Shown here: piece by piece, positions 1-13,802 of the stretch
Layout of the letters: each line of letters starts with the position of its first letter
How positions within the stretch are numbered: the stretch's first letter is position 1
From: Bugula neritina
Lineage: Eukaryota > Bryozoa > Gymnolaemata > Cheilostomatida > Bugulidae
Assembly (NCBI GenBank): GCA_964035545.1
Contig: OZ037771.1
Coordinates: 2,222,628 to 2,286,627 of the forward strand
Direction of reading: 5' to 3'
Length of the DNA: 64,000 bases
Program-made: the position numbers and the translations under genes
The notes under the pieces: model-generated
What the model was told of the DNA's origin: nothing
The model's input: only the letters and a program-made list of their open reading frames with translations
Database searches by the model: none

Positions 1-2
1 GT

Positions 3-176
3 TATTTTAAAAACACTCACAGAAAGAAAACAGGCTGCCAATGTGCTGACATCAATGCTGACCCTGAGTTTTTAACTGTTTTGTTTTTGCTGACCTTAGC
101 CACTTCGTTATCTGTAGCCACTATTGTTCAGATTGTGACTTTGGATCCTCTGAAAGACTGGATGACTCAATTGTAG
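3..176 (+). CDS. C-terminal exon of an unrecognised membrane protein (partial)
   Basis: An open frame runs from the left edge to a TAG at 174-176, encoding about 57 residues. It reads through a short Cys-containing stretch (GCQCADINADPEF) into a hydrophobic run of about 20 residues (LTVLFLLTLATSLSVATIVQ) and ends VTLDPLKDWMTQL. This fits the last exon of a + strand gene with a C-terminal transmembrane helix and a short tail. The exon start is uncertain: an AG acceptor may lie at about 18-22 (cactcacag) rather than at the window edge. I do not recognise the family. An open frame of this length in A+T-rich DNA with a clear membrane segment is suggestive but not proof. Confidence 0.4.
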   Translation, partial: YFKNTHRKKTGCQCADINADPEFLTVLFLLTLATSLSVATIVQIVTLDPLKDWMTQL

Positions 177-3100
177 TGGTAACCTGGGAAAATCTCTAGA
201 CTTTAGAACATACAAGTATATAGAACATACAATAATTGTGACCTGGCACCACAAAACAAGGGATGTATATAAAATGTTGAAAACCTATTTATTACTATGG
301 GGTGATAGAGCAGACTTTTTCAAACATTTTGCACTTTAATTGAAGTCTCTAGCATAAATAGAACTCGAGATATCAGTATTTAAAAACTTTAACGTTTTTA
401 GAATTTCTAAATTACTGTTTCGAGAAAATCGCGTTTAAAGTTGGCAACTCTAGAATAAGTTGAAAATTATTTGTTTACAATTTACAAGCCTTAGCAACGG
501 GTTTTTGTATAAAAGCAATAGTGACAAATTTGGTATCAAAATAATTGTGAAAGTTTGGGCTTTCTGTTAAACTAAATTTCATGCTGCCTCAACATGTTAA
601 TTAGGTCAAATATGGCCGCCAAACTTTTTGTCTAATTTATTTGTCAATTTGCTTTTTACTTTGTTTAATGGTTGAAAGGTTTGACAATTCCAGCAAACAA
701 GAGGATGTTTCAGCAAGTTTGTGTGTTGAAATATTTAAGTTAGACATCCAAGTCAGCAGGAAGTCATATAAAACAAAATGGCAGCTGCTTCCTGTTATAC
801 ATTGAATATCTTCCTCTCCTCTAATATATTGTGTAATATATCAAACTGCAGCTATTGAGCTGTGCTGTTTCATAATTATTGCTTAATGAGTAGAACACTT
901 ATGAAAAAATTATTTGACTATCATGAGATCATGCGAGGTTCATTCATAAATATCTTTATAATCTGTAACGGCAACTAAATTTAGCAATTGATTTGGCTGA
1001 GATGTTGAAAATATAAACATAAAATCAGCTATTAGAACTTTTGAGTTTTATTAGGCATTAATATTCACATTTAAAACATTAAATACATTATTTTAAAAAA
1101 CCAATTAAATGCAGTAAAAAATCCAGCCTGGATACAACCATTATGCTTGAATTAACTCTTATCAAGAAAAGAAATTAGGTAGCTTCTACGGCTTTTGCAA
1201 AGAAGGCACTTATCATCTTTCTACTTCCTTGGTCTTCATAATATGAGTTTACGGAGTATGGACACATAACATCATGTATGTGGCAAAAGCTTCATCACTA
1301 TCATCAGCTGATTTTCTAGCAATTATAGATGCTGCTACTTGACATCCATCCTGCCAATCTACCCACTTATTGTCTATTCCAGAGCTGAAAGTACAATGTT
1401 GACTTTTTTTAAATAACAAAAGGAAACGGTATAGCTTGATTAGAAATTATACCCAGTTATATTATAAAAATTTAGTGGGCTAAACACTCTTGTGGTACTA
1501 TTATGGCAGCAGTTAATTGTGATCCTGCATTTCATTAACTTTTAAATTTATTGATTTCAACAGAACAATTTGAATTAAAAAAATTCTTGATAATTTTCAA
1601 GCATATCATTAAAAGACTGCAAACCTTTTTATGAATGAAATAAGCAGAAGCCATAACCTTGCAAGCCAAAATTCGGAGTGTCTACATTAGAAGTATTAGA
1701 TTGATAGGTAGTAGAGTTGTGTAGGTATAAGTCTTCACTCTAATGCCCTCACAAGTCCACTTTCTAAAATGTACAGAATATCGGATTATTCTATATTTAC
1801 ATAGTATTATCAGTAAAATTACACATTATGCAGTTGAATATCTAGCATATCTGCAATTGGCAATTTTGAAGCAATGTCTTTAGATAGGCATTTAATTGAG
1901 TAAAAAAGCTAGCCAAGTGCAACTGAATCTATTAAAGACTTTTACTATAAAATCAATTTGAATTCAATAAATTACTTTAAAATATGAATACATTTTTGCT
2001 CATCTTATAAAAAAATTAAAAAGTTTAGACTATTTATGCATTCAGTTAGTGTTACTACTCACTAAATAAGACTAAAAGTAACTTACTGAAAAACTAAGTC
2101 AGTCAACTATAGAAGCACGAACTCGCATTAATATTTCATCATTATACTCATTTACATTTAGTCACATTTATCATTTCAATTTGGTTATAGGTGATGCTTT
2201 TATCAATATAAATATGATTATCAATTGAGTTTTGACAGTAACACTAACTGTAAGCCTGCATAATGTGATAAAGATTTTATCATTATATTTTAAATCAAAC
2301 TTTGAGCTAATTTAAAAATCACAAAAGGAACCGGTAGTTTGACTAGTACTAGTAGGCCTAATGTTAATACTAATAGTAATAGTGATTAGTTACTGTGTTG
2401 AAAAAATCTAAGACAGAGGCTAAAAGTTACTAAGACTAAGAGTAAGTCTAATGTAAATTGAAATATTAACTATAGAATAAATCAATAATTATAATACTAT
2501 CAGTATGAGTATCAAGTTTTAAGAGCAAAGGCGAAACTCAGAGTCAGACTCAAATACTAATACAGTAATACTAATAGTAATAGTGAATTTATAATTATTA
2601 ATTACTTATACTTATACTATTAGTATTAGTATTAATATTTATATTAATCATTAATGAGCTACATTTGGTTTTACTACCAAATACCAGTATCAGTAGATCA
2701 TGAATAATACTCACTATGATTATCATTATGAGTAACCGTACCTTAAACTGTGAGTCATAGTGAGAGTCATTTAAATAGTTACTAGTAGTAGTAGTAGTAT
2801 AGAATAAGAATAGAATAGACCAAGACATACTCCTAGTCCTAGTGATAGTATAAATATTATTAAATTGATAACTACAAATAATCCTGGCTGCAATTCTAAG
2901 TTAGTAGCGTAAAACTAAATGATTGTTTTGAGTATAATTACCTGTATTGTTGTGGTTCTCAAGCTTGAACGCTAAAGATAAAGATTAAGTTCAGCATTTA
3001 TCACCAAAGGGCAAAACAGCTCAGTAACTTAAAAGCTAACTTTGGATGGAACACGATGAAAAACTAAAACTAGCCTTCGATTTTAAATATGATGCTTCTG

Positions 3101-4844
3101 ACAATACGAAGAAAGAGGTGTAAACTAAATTTCTTTGATAAAAAATAAATTTGCAAGATCTCACGCTATGAAAATGACTAAAATTGTCTTCTTTCTTTAA
3201 TTGATAACTTCGCAATTTTTTCATCATTTAAAAAATTGAAAGCCTTAGTTACCAACTTTAAATGCAATTTTAGAGCTGAAGGAATCATCAAATGCTCACG
3301 AAAGTATGATTTTTGAAATCCTTGGATTTTTTTGTATTAGAAAAGTCTAAAATCTAAAAATTGGAAATTAATTTCAAACTTAAGTATTTCTAAATTAAAC
3401 CTTCATTTACTACACTTTATAAACGCCGCCACATCCCCGGTTTTGTCGCGACTGGTCACAATTATAGAATACACAAGTGTAGAACATACATTTACATATT
3501 CTAGTATAGATTTTAGACTATACTATAGATTGTAAGATATGAAATATAGATTATAAAGTAGAAGTTATAGAATTTTGAATATAAATATTATAGGTTTAAA
3601 GTACTGAGTGAACATATAGTATAATGATTATAAACTATATACACTAGAATAGGTACAATGTAAATTATAGTGTCTAGATTATAGAATATAAAAGATATGA
3701 TGATATAATCTATATTTTACTAAAATAAGTTATGTTCTGTAATAAGGTCTTTTTGGTTATGAGGGAAGGAAACACCAATACTAAACTTATTAGCTCAAAC
3801 ATTTAGCATTTTATTCCTTAAGAATTTTAAAAAATAGGTTATTCACTATAAAACTATTAGCCGAAATAATTAAAAGAATATAATATGGAAAAATGAGAAT
3901 AAATAAAAAATATAGATCTATTTAAATTCTAGATAATTTAGAAATTAGTAGAATATTTATCCTATAAACTTAATGATGCAAACAGAGAATATTATAACCA
4001 TGAATATTTTACTAGTTTTCATATTGTGGTTATGTAAACACTATTTGTTGCTCTTTATATAACACCACTATAATATTTACTTTCTCTGTAACACATGCTA
4101 TATCAGGTGTCTCCCATATCTGGCCTTGACATCTTGAACTCATTTATCTCAATATCCTGCATATTGTTAATAAAAGACTGCACTTTGTGTATAATAAAAT
4201 AAAGTTGGTTCCCTTGACTTCTATAGAACCTAGCTATTTCTACCGCAGCACATTTTCTCTAGTTTTTGAGATTTGTTTTCTCTTGTGCTTCATGCAACTT
4301 GGTAGTGCTTTATGTTTTTTATGTTACAGCCTATTATAGAGCAATGCAAGGCTCCCTAATAATATCTACTTTAATGTATTGACTTAATATCAAGGCTAGT
4401 GCATTCGTTATACAAGCATAACAATCCATTCTTTTGATTAGTCCATCTCAATGATCCTATTGATTATGTGGAGCACTCAGTGATGCTGTATTCATACATT
4501 CAATGCTATTTATTCAACAACTCTAATTTTATTAATCGAGCCACTTGTCTCTGTTTTACTTGTATAGAAAATATTTCTCGTAGCCTAAGTTTATGCACAT
4601 AAATATTATCTGTACTAGCGGTGTTGCCAGTACTCCCCAACCGACAGGAATTGATTATCTTAGGCTAACTCTTGAATGCTTACTAACTAAACAGTTGAGC
4701 ATTTGGTGTCTGGATGTTAAGCTAATGTAGATGGAAGTGGTTATGCATAGCATTAGGTAGATGCAGGGCTAGGCTGGCTATTACTTTACAACTGCAATTT
4801 CCACTACTGATTGTTGATTTAAGGAATTGATACTATTCGTTGGA
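177..4844. other. Intergenic/UTR region without a confident gene
   Basis: A+T-rich sequence with no convincing exon. It contains cryptic short repeats around 2340-2870. On the - strand, 1384 down to 1249 is a possible terminal exon (see findings). A short GC-richer patch lies at about 3420-3465. The 5' UTR and promoter of the M6/PLP-like gene should lie at the right end, but I see no definite TATA box. Confidence 0.5.
2340..2870. repeat. Cryptic simple repeat (degenerate trinucleotide/hexanucleotide)
   Basis: The stretch is built from shuffled short words such as agtatcagtat, actaatagtaat and tagtagtagtagta (near 2785), with no fixed period. The apparent 76-residue open frame on the - strand here (Asn/Ile/Ser/Thr repeats) is a by-product of this low-complexity sequence. 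A similar, longer tract lies at 22180-23340. Confidence 0.6.
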
Positions 4845-7800
4845 ATGGTGGACGTTCACGGTAAGGAATGTTGTGTACTAGTAACTTATCTTTTGTATTG
4901 CCTACTAAGTACACAGCAGTGCACTAATTACATAGTTCTTCTTTTTAGTTTAGTCTGTAAACGGCTTTTTGTTTTTATATGATTTTCTACTCCTTTAAAA
5001 GTTTAGCATGAGATTTAGAATTTAGCATAAAGTGAATAAAGTGAATTGGGCAGCTTACTGTTATCTTTATTGAAACCCAAATACAATACCTAGTTTAAGA
5101 TTTTCAGTGCTAAAACACTTCTTGAAAACTATATTTCTAAGTTCAGGAATTTCTTTTGCTAATTTCATACCATAGGCCGCAGTCATGTATTATAACATAT
5201 GGTGTGTTGAATAACCATTATAACAATAGTTAACTTCACAGAATTAGTAGGACTAGTTACATTATGTCACTGTTAGTAAGTTGCTGTACGACCACGTGTA
5301 CTATATAATGTATGAACATACATTACCTGATGTTGTACAGCTACCTGAATTCTAAATGGCCTTTGAAATATTTCACTGAATAGTAGGCCTAGTCACTGGG
5401 GTTTGGGCTTTAGGATAATTTCTTTGCTTTAAAAGCTGCAGCACTGTTCAAAAACCAAAAAAGCAATACAAAGACTCAGTAAGGTGTTGAAAAGTGACAG
5501 CAGGTGTCACTCAACATGTGCCTGAGTCTGTATTTCATTTAGCAACAACTGCTAGATGTATGATTAAGATATGTCATCTTTCTAGAGCAGTGTTTCTTAG
5601 TTTATTTTAGCCTGCGAATTTCTTTCATCCATCCAAAAGAAACATCTTATAACTTTACAACAGGAATTGTAAACTGATTATGTTTCTTTGTACAAACATT
5701 CCCCAATTCACATTTCTTCAAAGGTGCACAGTAAACACTGTCCTGAAGTTTATTATCCTAGCATTTCACCTCTTTCATTAGATTTATGCCCTAAGGGTTA
5801 CGTAATGCTTTGTTTTTAGGCATTTAACACATTAACCAAAAGATTTGCTGCATTCAATTTTCGACTTGATCTGAGCATTGAAAACTAGTACATAGCTAGC
5901 TGTGGTTAGAGGCAGCAAATATTTGCTGCCGATTGTAGCTAATTGTTAACACGTTGAGTAGCTGCTCTAACTCATCATATATTAGCTGCTAAACTTGTTA
6001 TATCTTTATCACAGATTTGATTACTTTGCAGTATTAGCAGCACATCATAGATGATAGATAAGTGTATAGACACTAGTTATACTATTACTGAGTATAATAT
6101 ACTCAACTATACTTATTCCAACTGCAACGGCCCATTTCTTGTGTACAATTTATTCACATTCATATATGGGTGGTTTTTTCACTCACTCAAATCTAACTAG
6201 AAGGTAAACCTCACTACCATAGCTCTTGAAGTTTGTAGTATAAGGGCAATGCTTTAACTCTAGTTTTATTTATTTACACATCAACTTGGTGTGTGACTAA
6301 CAGAGTTATCTATAGTTTAGTTTACACAGTAAACAGGTAAATATATCCACCATGTTGCTGATAGGGATCACTGTTTACTGTAGATGACTAAGTGCTAGCT
6401 TTCTACCAGAGTTGAGTTGAATGCTACTCAGTGTGATAATTCATTCAAATTTAATTCATAAAACCTGTTCATGTCTTTTCAAACTTCTTGGCTATTGAAA
6501 TTAGCTTATCTTTCATAACCTAAATTCTATGAGAACAAATGCAGAATAGTGCCAATCATAACACTACTTACTACTCGCTCTAATCCATTACTTATCCTTC
6601 AACCAGATTCTATATGATCAGAAGTTCAGAAGTTTGTATAGCTCAGATTTCTTTATTTTGTAGCTGACTACAGGGTGGGTAGCTGCTACCACTGCCTAAT
6701 GAATGTGCCACCAGGAAGTCTTACAGCATGGATTCTAGTCTTTATCTTTACCATAGGCTGGGCTACTACCACCTGGCTCTCTCTTGACTACGGTAAAGAT
6801 CTGCTGAAATGGGTTCAGACGTAAGTATATAAAACCAGACAGATCAAAATCTGTAACTGCACTAAAGCAGTTTTTAAATCATGAAAGTAACTAGTAACTA
6901 GTATTATACCTAAGGCAAAACTCAAACTAGCTGAGTAATGAAAGAAAACAGTGAATCATATTCAAAGTGATCTTGTTTAAATCGGAGGCTTGAATAGAGG
7001 AGGTAACTCTTTGAGTGCTGGCCCATTGCTATTTGAAAGAGTAGCTATTACAACAATGCAGGTGTTAATGGTTGAAATGGTATCCTACTGTATTAACTGG
7101 TTGCTATTTTAGTCTTTCACTGTAGTAAAACTTATAAAATGAACCAAAGTTATACTAAACTGTATAATATGGGACCAAAACTTGTACTTTTAGTTTCTTT
7201 GCCTTTTCAGTTTTGTTTAAAAACTGAATGATAAGTGAAGAGTCAACATAATCATGAGATATTGAAGTAGTCAGTTTTGATATTTACACATTTAGTTGCA
7301 TCTCAGAAAGATGTACTTTAGTGTCGTAATATTATTATTGAGGTTTAGATACACATGCTGTATGCAGTTGTTTTCAACCAACTACAATTTAGAATTTGCT
7401 TGCAGAGAAAGCCAAAATATAAACATATTTTTATTTTCTTTAGCTTTTACTTTTGACCTCTATCTTCAACCTTTAACCTGTGCCATTCACGGGCTTTCCA
7501 TGTACCGATCTCAGATCGATCTCGCTGAGATCGATCTGAGAAATGTGCTCAGATCGATCGTTTTTCCATGAGAGTGTCAGATCGATCTCGCGAAGTTGCC
7601 TCCTCTTAAGTGAAGGATACTTTAAAAGTATAATTTGTTCACCTATTTGAGTGATTAAAGCTACTACTGTTGAAAACAAGATGGTAGTAGTCTAAAATTT
7701 AATTCCAGCTATAAAATATACGCAGCAAAGCTTTCAGTGTATGGTAATTTGGCCAATTTAAAATAACTAGTTTTAATTTTTTAGCTTGACAGCTTATATA

Positions 7801-10800
7801 AAATTAATGGCTGTCTTGCAGATTATTAATAAACTTACAGGACTGTTAGGCTTAAAATTACAAAGAAAATAACTAATGAAACTAAGTTTTGATAGTCATT
7901 TAAATTCAATTTAAATTTTCCCATTTTTTTTACTTTCTACTGCATATAATTGAGTTTTCTTAATCATTGTACTGCGAGTCAAAGTTTTGGCATCTGAAAA
8001 AGTGGCTATCATGATTATTTAATACTTTGCTTAGTAATTATCAATAAGTTATCATTTTTATTAGCAGACAACATTGTAGCGCGCAGTCTTTTTCTACTTC
8101 TCGGATCGATCTGGCGTCTTTCCATGGTCTTATTGACATGAGATCGATCTGAGTTCGAGCTCCACAGACCGACCAGCTCAGATCGACGGAGATCGATCTT
8201 TAGCGTCTTTCCATGAATCGATCTCGCTAAGATCGATCTGAGATCGGTACATGGAAAGCCGGTGATTGACTTCTACAGTTGACCTCTACCGCTGACCTGC
8301 AAGAATTATATGTAAAAATTGGCAACACATTCATTCCTGCCCCTCTTTTATATTGTGCCTGATTTTCTCGAGCAGTTCGAACTTGACTTATCAAATGTTT
8401 GTACTAAAACCTGCCTGGCAATTTTTTTCTATAAAAAATGTTTTAATTTTACCAAAAATACGACTTTTCTAAAAAAAGAGAACAAACAATAAACAAGCAT
8501 GTGTGTTTGGTGAAGCACTGTGTAATATTTCAGCCAGTGCTTTGTGTTCTACAGGGAAGAGTCACTCACATACGAGGAGATTGCGCTGATAACCATCGCC
8601 ATAGCAACTGCACTAATTACTGTAGTGTTTCTAATAATTGCCACCTTCTCCTCTCATAAGATGAGTAGATACTCATTTGCGAGCAGCAAAAAGAACAAGT
8701 TTGGATATTGTCTGTCTGTTACAGTAAGTGTCACAACAAAACCATGTAACAGTTGCTCTATCGTTGTTTGTATTCAGTGCATTTATAATAGAATTTTGCA
8801 TACGTGAGAAATTTGTGTTTAATGTTATTTCAACAACAAAGTCATTTTGTGTGATAATTTTATTTTTATAGGCATATCTTTTAATTAATAACTTTAAAAC
8901 CGGTATTTTAAATAGCAAGAAAGAAGGCAATATTGTCACTGCACCCACTTTTACAAAGCATTTTAATGATGTTTTAGTAAATACTAAATGTAAGTAAAAC
9001 TTATAAACTTACAGAAAAGTAAGCAGTCAGCAACAACTGCCAGGCCACAACCTTATGTCGGCAGCGAGATTTAATTGCTGCCTGAAGTGCCAATAACAAT
9101 CAGCTAAAAGGGATAATTCTTAGAAAGTTGAATTGAATTATTGGCAGTGAGTGGCATCTAAAACAAATTACTCCACCAATATACCCCTGTGGGAGTTGCT
9201 GGCTCGATATTCATTCAATTGATGGCACAATGTTTACATTGCACAAGTCAACTGATCCCATCTCTGATTTATATTTTCTTAGTCTTCTAATATTGGCGTT
9301 TTGAAAATGAACCCGTGCTTCCCAATAACTTAACTTCCATAATCAAAAAGATCCTGTAAGTTTGAAAATAATAATAATGATGATGGTAATAACGGAAGAT
9401 GTATTAAAATAATTTAGTAATTAATATACTTTTTGGTATTTTCTGTAATTGTCTTCCCTTTTTAAAATGATTTGGTATTTCTATGAGTTGCCTACCTTTT
9501 TGCAATGAGTTTAAGTTATAGACTTCTTCATTGTATGTGTAAGTATCTACTCAGTCACACTGAGCATAAATTATTCACTATTTCAAGTTATTTATTTTTC
9601 TATTTACTTCAATATTTTTATAGCTTTTAATATTGCCACCTATTTCAGGTCATTGTCCTCTCATTCGTGTGCGTTCTGTTCTGGACATGCATCATTGCAC
9701 TCACCATGTTGCCCATTGCTGTACTCTCCATCGCTCATCTGCTCGTTCAATCAGACTCTGTTTCTTGCCTCCACCTTCAGAGTTATGGTGAGTCATATTT
9801 TACACCAAAATGTGTTTCTCCGAAACCGTTTGTAGTTTGAGTAAGTGCCTAGTAATGTAGTTATTGTGTTATGTATTTGTAGATAACACACTTGAGAATG
9901 GTTTACTACATATAAAATAATTATTGACAATGTTTTCTACCCAACTTTTGTCTGCTGATCTTCAATAGTTTGCTAGTAAATTATTCAAATAGAAATACCC
10001 AGTGGGTTTATTTTTTACAATAGTACTTTCGAAATTGTTTAATAGACATAATATACATTATTCTAATGAGGCAAGTTTATATAAAATAGACTTGGATTTC
10101 TATACACTAGATCATATAAATCTGCAGTTATATACCAAAGCATACTCTATCTACATCACAGGAGTAAAAATGGGTGATGCTCAAGGTCAAATTACTTCTA
10201 CCTCTGCCACACCAGCAACTTTATTCAGTTCTACTACTACTATGGCCAATACTAGTAAATTTGGTGTTGTAATTATTATATATTGTAGCTACATTTTGTG
10301 TTGCAACATGTTGATAGCCATATAGCTTAATTAAATATTAAGCATGAAATAATAACTATTTTAAGTCATCATGTGTTGTTAATGTTTTTTGTTGTTTGGC
10401 ATGTTGTAAGGATTGAATGATTATATGGCGTTTGAACTCGTGCATAGTTTTGACAAACATAATTAGTCAAAATTTCAATTAATTAATAAGAGAAGACAAT
10501 TTCTGTTCATGTTGTAATTTTCTCATCTCAAATAATGATTTCCATCTAACTAGTGGGTCTTCAGTATTTAATGTCTATGATTTCTTAATATAAATTTGAG
10601 ATGAATATTTTCTTCAAATCTGATGCCATCTTAACCTCGTATTTGCTATCGATGCTCAAATACATACTTATATTAATCAACTTTCATCTTATTCAGGCGT
10701 GGGGATAAATCCCAACATGACTGGCATAACAAACACTAGTCTAGCAAATGATAAGTTGACATGTGGAGACAGTCTGGATATGTGGATGGATGATGCATGG

Positions 10801-11300
10801 AGAGTATTTGTACCGCTACTCATTAGCTTATCCTTTGCTATAGCTATTGAGGGCTGTATGGTAAGAAGGCTGTTGCATATTCCAAATACTTAATCTGCTT
10901 TTAGTGTGGGTATTGGTTGGCATAATTTTATAGAAAAACTGCTGTTGAACCTTTTAGATGGTTTACTAGCCTTAATCTTATGTTTTGAGTAAAATTTTGC
11001 ATTCTAATGGAATCAGCACTTTTGTGACAAAGTTGTCTTCTCCTTGACTGAAGAAATTCCAAAGTATTAGGAGTTGCTATACTATGACAGTAAGCTAATT
11101 GTTAGTCATAATGTTCTAATTTTTGACAGCTTGGGTTCTTAGTGGCAGCGAGCAGCAATGCACGCCACTTGAAAGAGCGGATGGAGTACATGAACGAGCC
11201 TTATTCATACAGCACAGAAAACCTCAACGGCAACGTAAAGGCAACCTCTGCACACGATAAAACTCAGACTAACAATAACCAAAGTGATACTCAGATATGA
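4845..11300 (+). CDS. M6/PLP-family (myelin proteolipid/GPM6-like) four-transmembrane protein
   Basis: Coding exons: 4845-4860, 6664-6820, 8555-8723, 9649-9787, 10697-10860 and 11130-11300. All are bounded by AG/GT and all phases join, giving 271 residues. Exon 2 opens with CYHCLMNVPPGSLTAWIL, which matches the CxKCLGGIPYASLIATIL segment of GPM6/PLP proteins at the palmitoylated cysteines and first helix. Hydrophobic segments lie at about residues 24-43, 67-89, 113-146 and 196-224. From Cys110 the third helix keeps family spacing (W at +16, LP at +25/26). The second extracellular loop has Cys pairs and Asn-glycosylation sites (NMT, NTS). The last helix runs into SSNARHLKE, like SANWAYVKD in GPM6A. 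M6 proteins are plasma-membrane tetraspan proteins of neurons and epithelia. The first exon (ATG plus 13 nt) is the least certain part; it was chosen because it is the only nearby ATG-GT block whose phase matches the 6664 acceptor. A 93-bp extra exon at 10162-10254 may be used. Confidence 0.8.
7492..8260. mobile_element. Non-autonomous inverted-repeat element (MITE-like) in M6 intron 2
   Basis: The left end (7492 onward) reads GGCTTTCCATGTACCGATCT followed by CAGATCGATCT, and the right end (up to 8260) is its reverse complement. The arms are about 44 bp with a few central mismatches (CGCTGA against TAGCGA). The subterminal regions carry many GATCGATC/AGATCGATCT words and further TTTCCATG copies near 7563, 8118 and 8206. 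The interior is ordinary A+T-rich sequence with no transposase. Just outside, the ends still resemble each other (ATTCACG against AATCACC), so the true termini may extend a few bases. Local G+C is clearly higher in the arms than in the host intron. Superfamily not determined. Confidence 0.7.
10162..10254 (+). other. Possible in-frame cassette exon of the M6/PLP-like gene
   Basis: An acceptor (tacatcacag) and a donor (A then gtaaat) bound 93 bp, exactly 31 codons, with the same phase (1 to 1) as the junction between the exons ending at 9787 and starting at 10697. Inclusion would insert a Ser/Thr/Ala-rich segment (QITSTSATPATLFSSTTTM) into the second extracellular loop, a plausible O-glycosylation region. 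The donor is weak. Without it, the exons on either side still join in frame. Confidence 0.4.
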
Positions 11301-13802
11301 AATGAAGAAACCTCGTGGGAATACTTGTGTATAACTGTAGATGGTAGACACAACTCCCAACCTAATTTCAGTCATTGTAGAGACAACTCCCAAAGCAGTT
11401 GTAGTGTACATAAGTACCAGTCTGGTAAAAGAGAAGACAACTCATTACTAGTTTATGCCTTTTAGAACATGCTCAGCAATACCTGCAAGCACCTGCCAGC
11501 ACTGTGCATGACTGTCATGGCATAGACTGCAATACACTATCATTAGTAGCATTTATATTGTAGCATTCATCACTCAGCTTATAAATTCAAACACTGAAAA
11601 TAATTTTGCTTTTAGCTTTACTATTTTATTTTGTTGTATTAGATTTTACGTTTGTTATTAGTAATTATACACTCTGGTTTATTCTCATGGGGGTTGAAAA
11701 TTTGGTCTTTTATGTTTTATTTCCTTAAAACATACGTTACACTATGTATTGTACAGAGTGACAATCACTTATTCATGGTTCATTTCAAATATTTATTACT
11801 AGAAGTGTAATATTGCTAACTACTTCAATTATTCAGCTTCAATCTTAGATGTAATTGCGGTTACTGTAACAGATATAGTCTGAGTCATAATAAGTATACT
11901 TACTCTACTATTTTTATATTAGTCACTGAAACATTACTTGCATTTTATATATTTTGCTGATGTATTCCTTGCCGCTGGGATATAATATAGCCTACATTTA
12001 AGAGTTAACAGCACATGTTTATTGTCACTATATAGTATATTGTGAAAATGTGCTTTCTATATTTAATGTTATTTTCTATGTACAATACTAACGTTTATTT
12101 TACAAGTTTATATTTTTGCGATAATGTTGAAAGAATAAATGTAACATGCATAAAAGACAATTTTGGAAAAAAAATGAGAATAGAAGCATTTACAGATATG
12201 CAAATTTTAAACATGCTGATGTTTAGCTGGAATCATAAAATACACTGGTCTACATCAAATTTTAATTCAAAAGGTAAATTTGTATATAATTCATACTAAA
12301 TCTTTATATTATTGGCAATCTATTATGATTTGTAACTTAAAGGTTATGCTTAATATACATAATTAGGCCATCAATTGAAATGCTTGAACCAGATTTCTAT
12401 ATATTTACATTTTCAACCATATTTCCACTATACTGGAGCAGTTACGTCTCTAAGAAAGAGCAACTTCTTGAAAAGCTACAATTTCCTGAAATTCTGTTTA
12501 AAAAATTCTTCAATAACACTGAAAAACATTTTAATTAGAATTAAACGGATTCCCACTATTCTTATAATTTTATTTGAAATAAAATGATTGGGTGTCATAC
12601 TCGACATCGCATATCATTGCCAGCAGAATTGTAGGTTCTTTTACAGAGTGGCGCATTGCGAGAGATTACAAATCAGTATATTATATTGGTCTTGTAAAAC
12701 TACAGTTACATGATTGTTATGAATACCAGTAAACAGTGACTAGTTGAAAAGCTCAAAACATGGGCTCAGCAAGACACCATGTGGGATGTAAAAAGGGATT
12801 TAGATGATTATTTGATATAATATATATACAAGTAGGTGACAACCTAGAACTGATCCAACTAAATCCTTTATGGAAACAAATAGCGAGTAAATCTACAATA
12901 TATTATAAATAATATAAACGGGCAAAAATAAGCTCTCTTTAATTTTAAAAATAAATACTTTTAAGAACACCATAAATATTGAGTGCTCTTTATTGATCTA
13001 TTGAATAACGATAAAATAAAACATTTTCTTTTTATTAGTAAAACTACCAGAACAAGTCAGGATAGTTTCTTCAATTTATGTGAAAACTGGCGGATTATGA
13101 CTTCACCAGTACGCGTGACCATCAATCAGTGACATCATCAGCAAGTGCTGTATTTCACATAAGTTAGAGCTCATTAACAATAAATTAGAAAATACAAAAT
13201 TCGTCAAGAAGCCAACATGAAAATAGTGAGTGTACTAATTATGGCAATAAGGTGATGAGACAAATGATTTGATCCAATTGGCGAATTGGCGGAATTGGCG
13301 ACTAACACACAGAGACTGCGGTTGGTGGGGTTGGTTGGGTTGGTGGGGTGCATGCAGCTGTAGTTAGTATTGTCAGCTAAGAGATGATCTTGTTTATCTC
13401 CGAAGAAATAACATCCAGTTCCGTTACTCTGACTGAGATCTTCACGACTAGAGTCTGTAGCTGCAACAGTTATTTAAATGATTGATGAAGAGCTCAATGT
13501 GAGATGACTAATATTACTAGTTTAAGTTTCACCTGGCTCTATAATGCAAAGTCAGTTATTCAGTTTTATTTACGTTGTATCTATAACATTTACTTATGCC
13601 GATATAAGTAAAGGTGTAGACTGCCATCTTCATGTATATTCTACACAAATTAACTCTAGGTTAACCTCGCACTCATAACCCATGATTTCCACAAAACCTG
13701 TAGGAATAGTTTCATTAAAACTCTAATTTTTAAGCAAACTTCAAACTTTTCAAACTATATACTTTAATTACTTTATAAACTCAAACAAAACAGTGGCATG
13801 TG
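11301..13802. other. Convergent intergenic region: 3' UTRs of the M6-like and NALF-like genes
   Basis: No exon recognised. The M6-like gene ends at 11300 reading right and the NALF-like gene ends at 13803 reading left, so both 3' UTRs fall here. AATAAA-type signals are frequent because of base composition (for example near 12136). A small G-rich run of ggttggtgggg type lies at about 13321-13351. Short open frames at 12042-12299 and 12375-12587 have composition-driven sequence and no family resemblance. Confidence 0.5.

Noticed and set aside
10002-10325. 107-residue + strand frame
   Set aside because: Most of it is intronic A+T-rich sequence with extra stops just outside; only the part at 10162-10254 has splice-site and phase support, and it is reported as a possible cassette exon.
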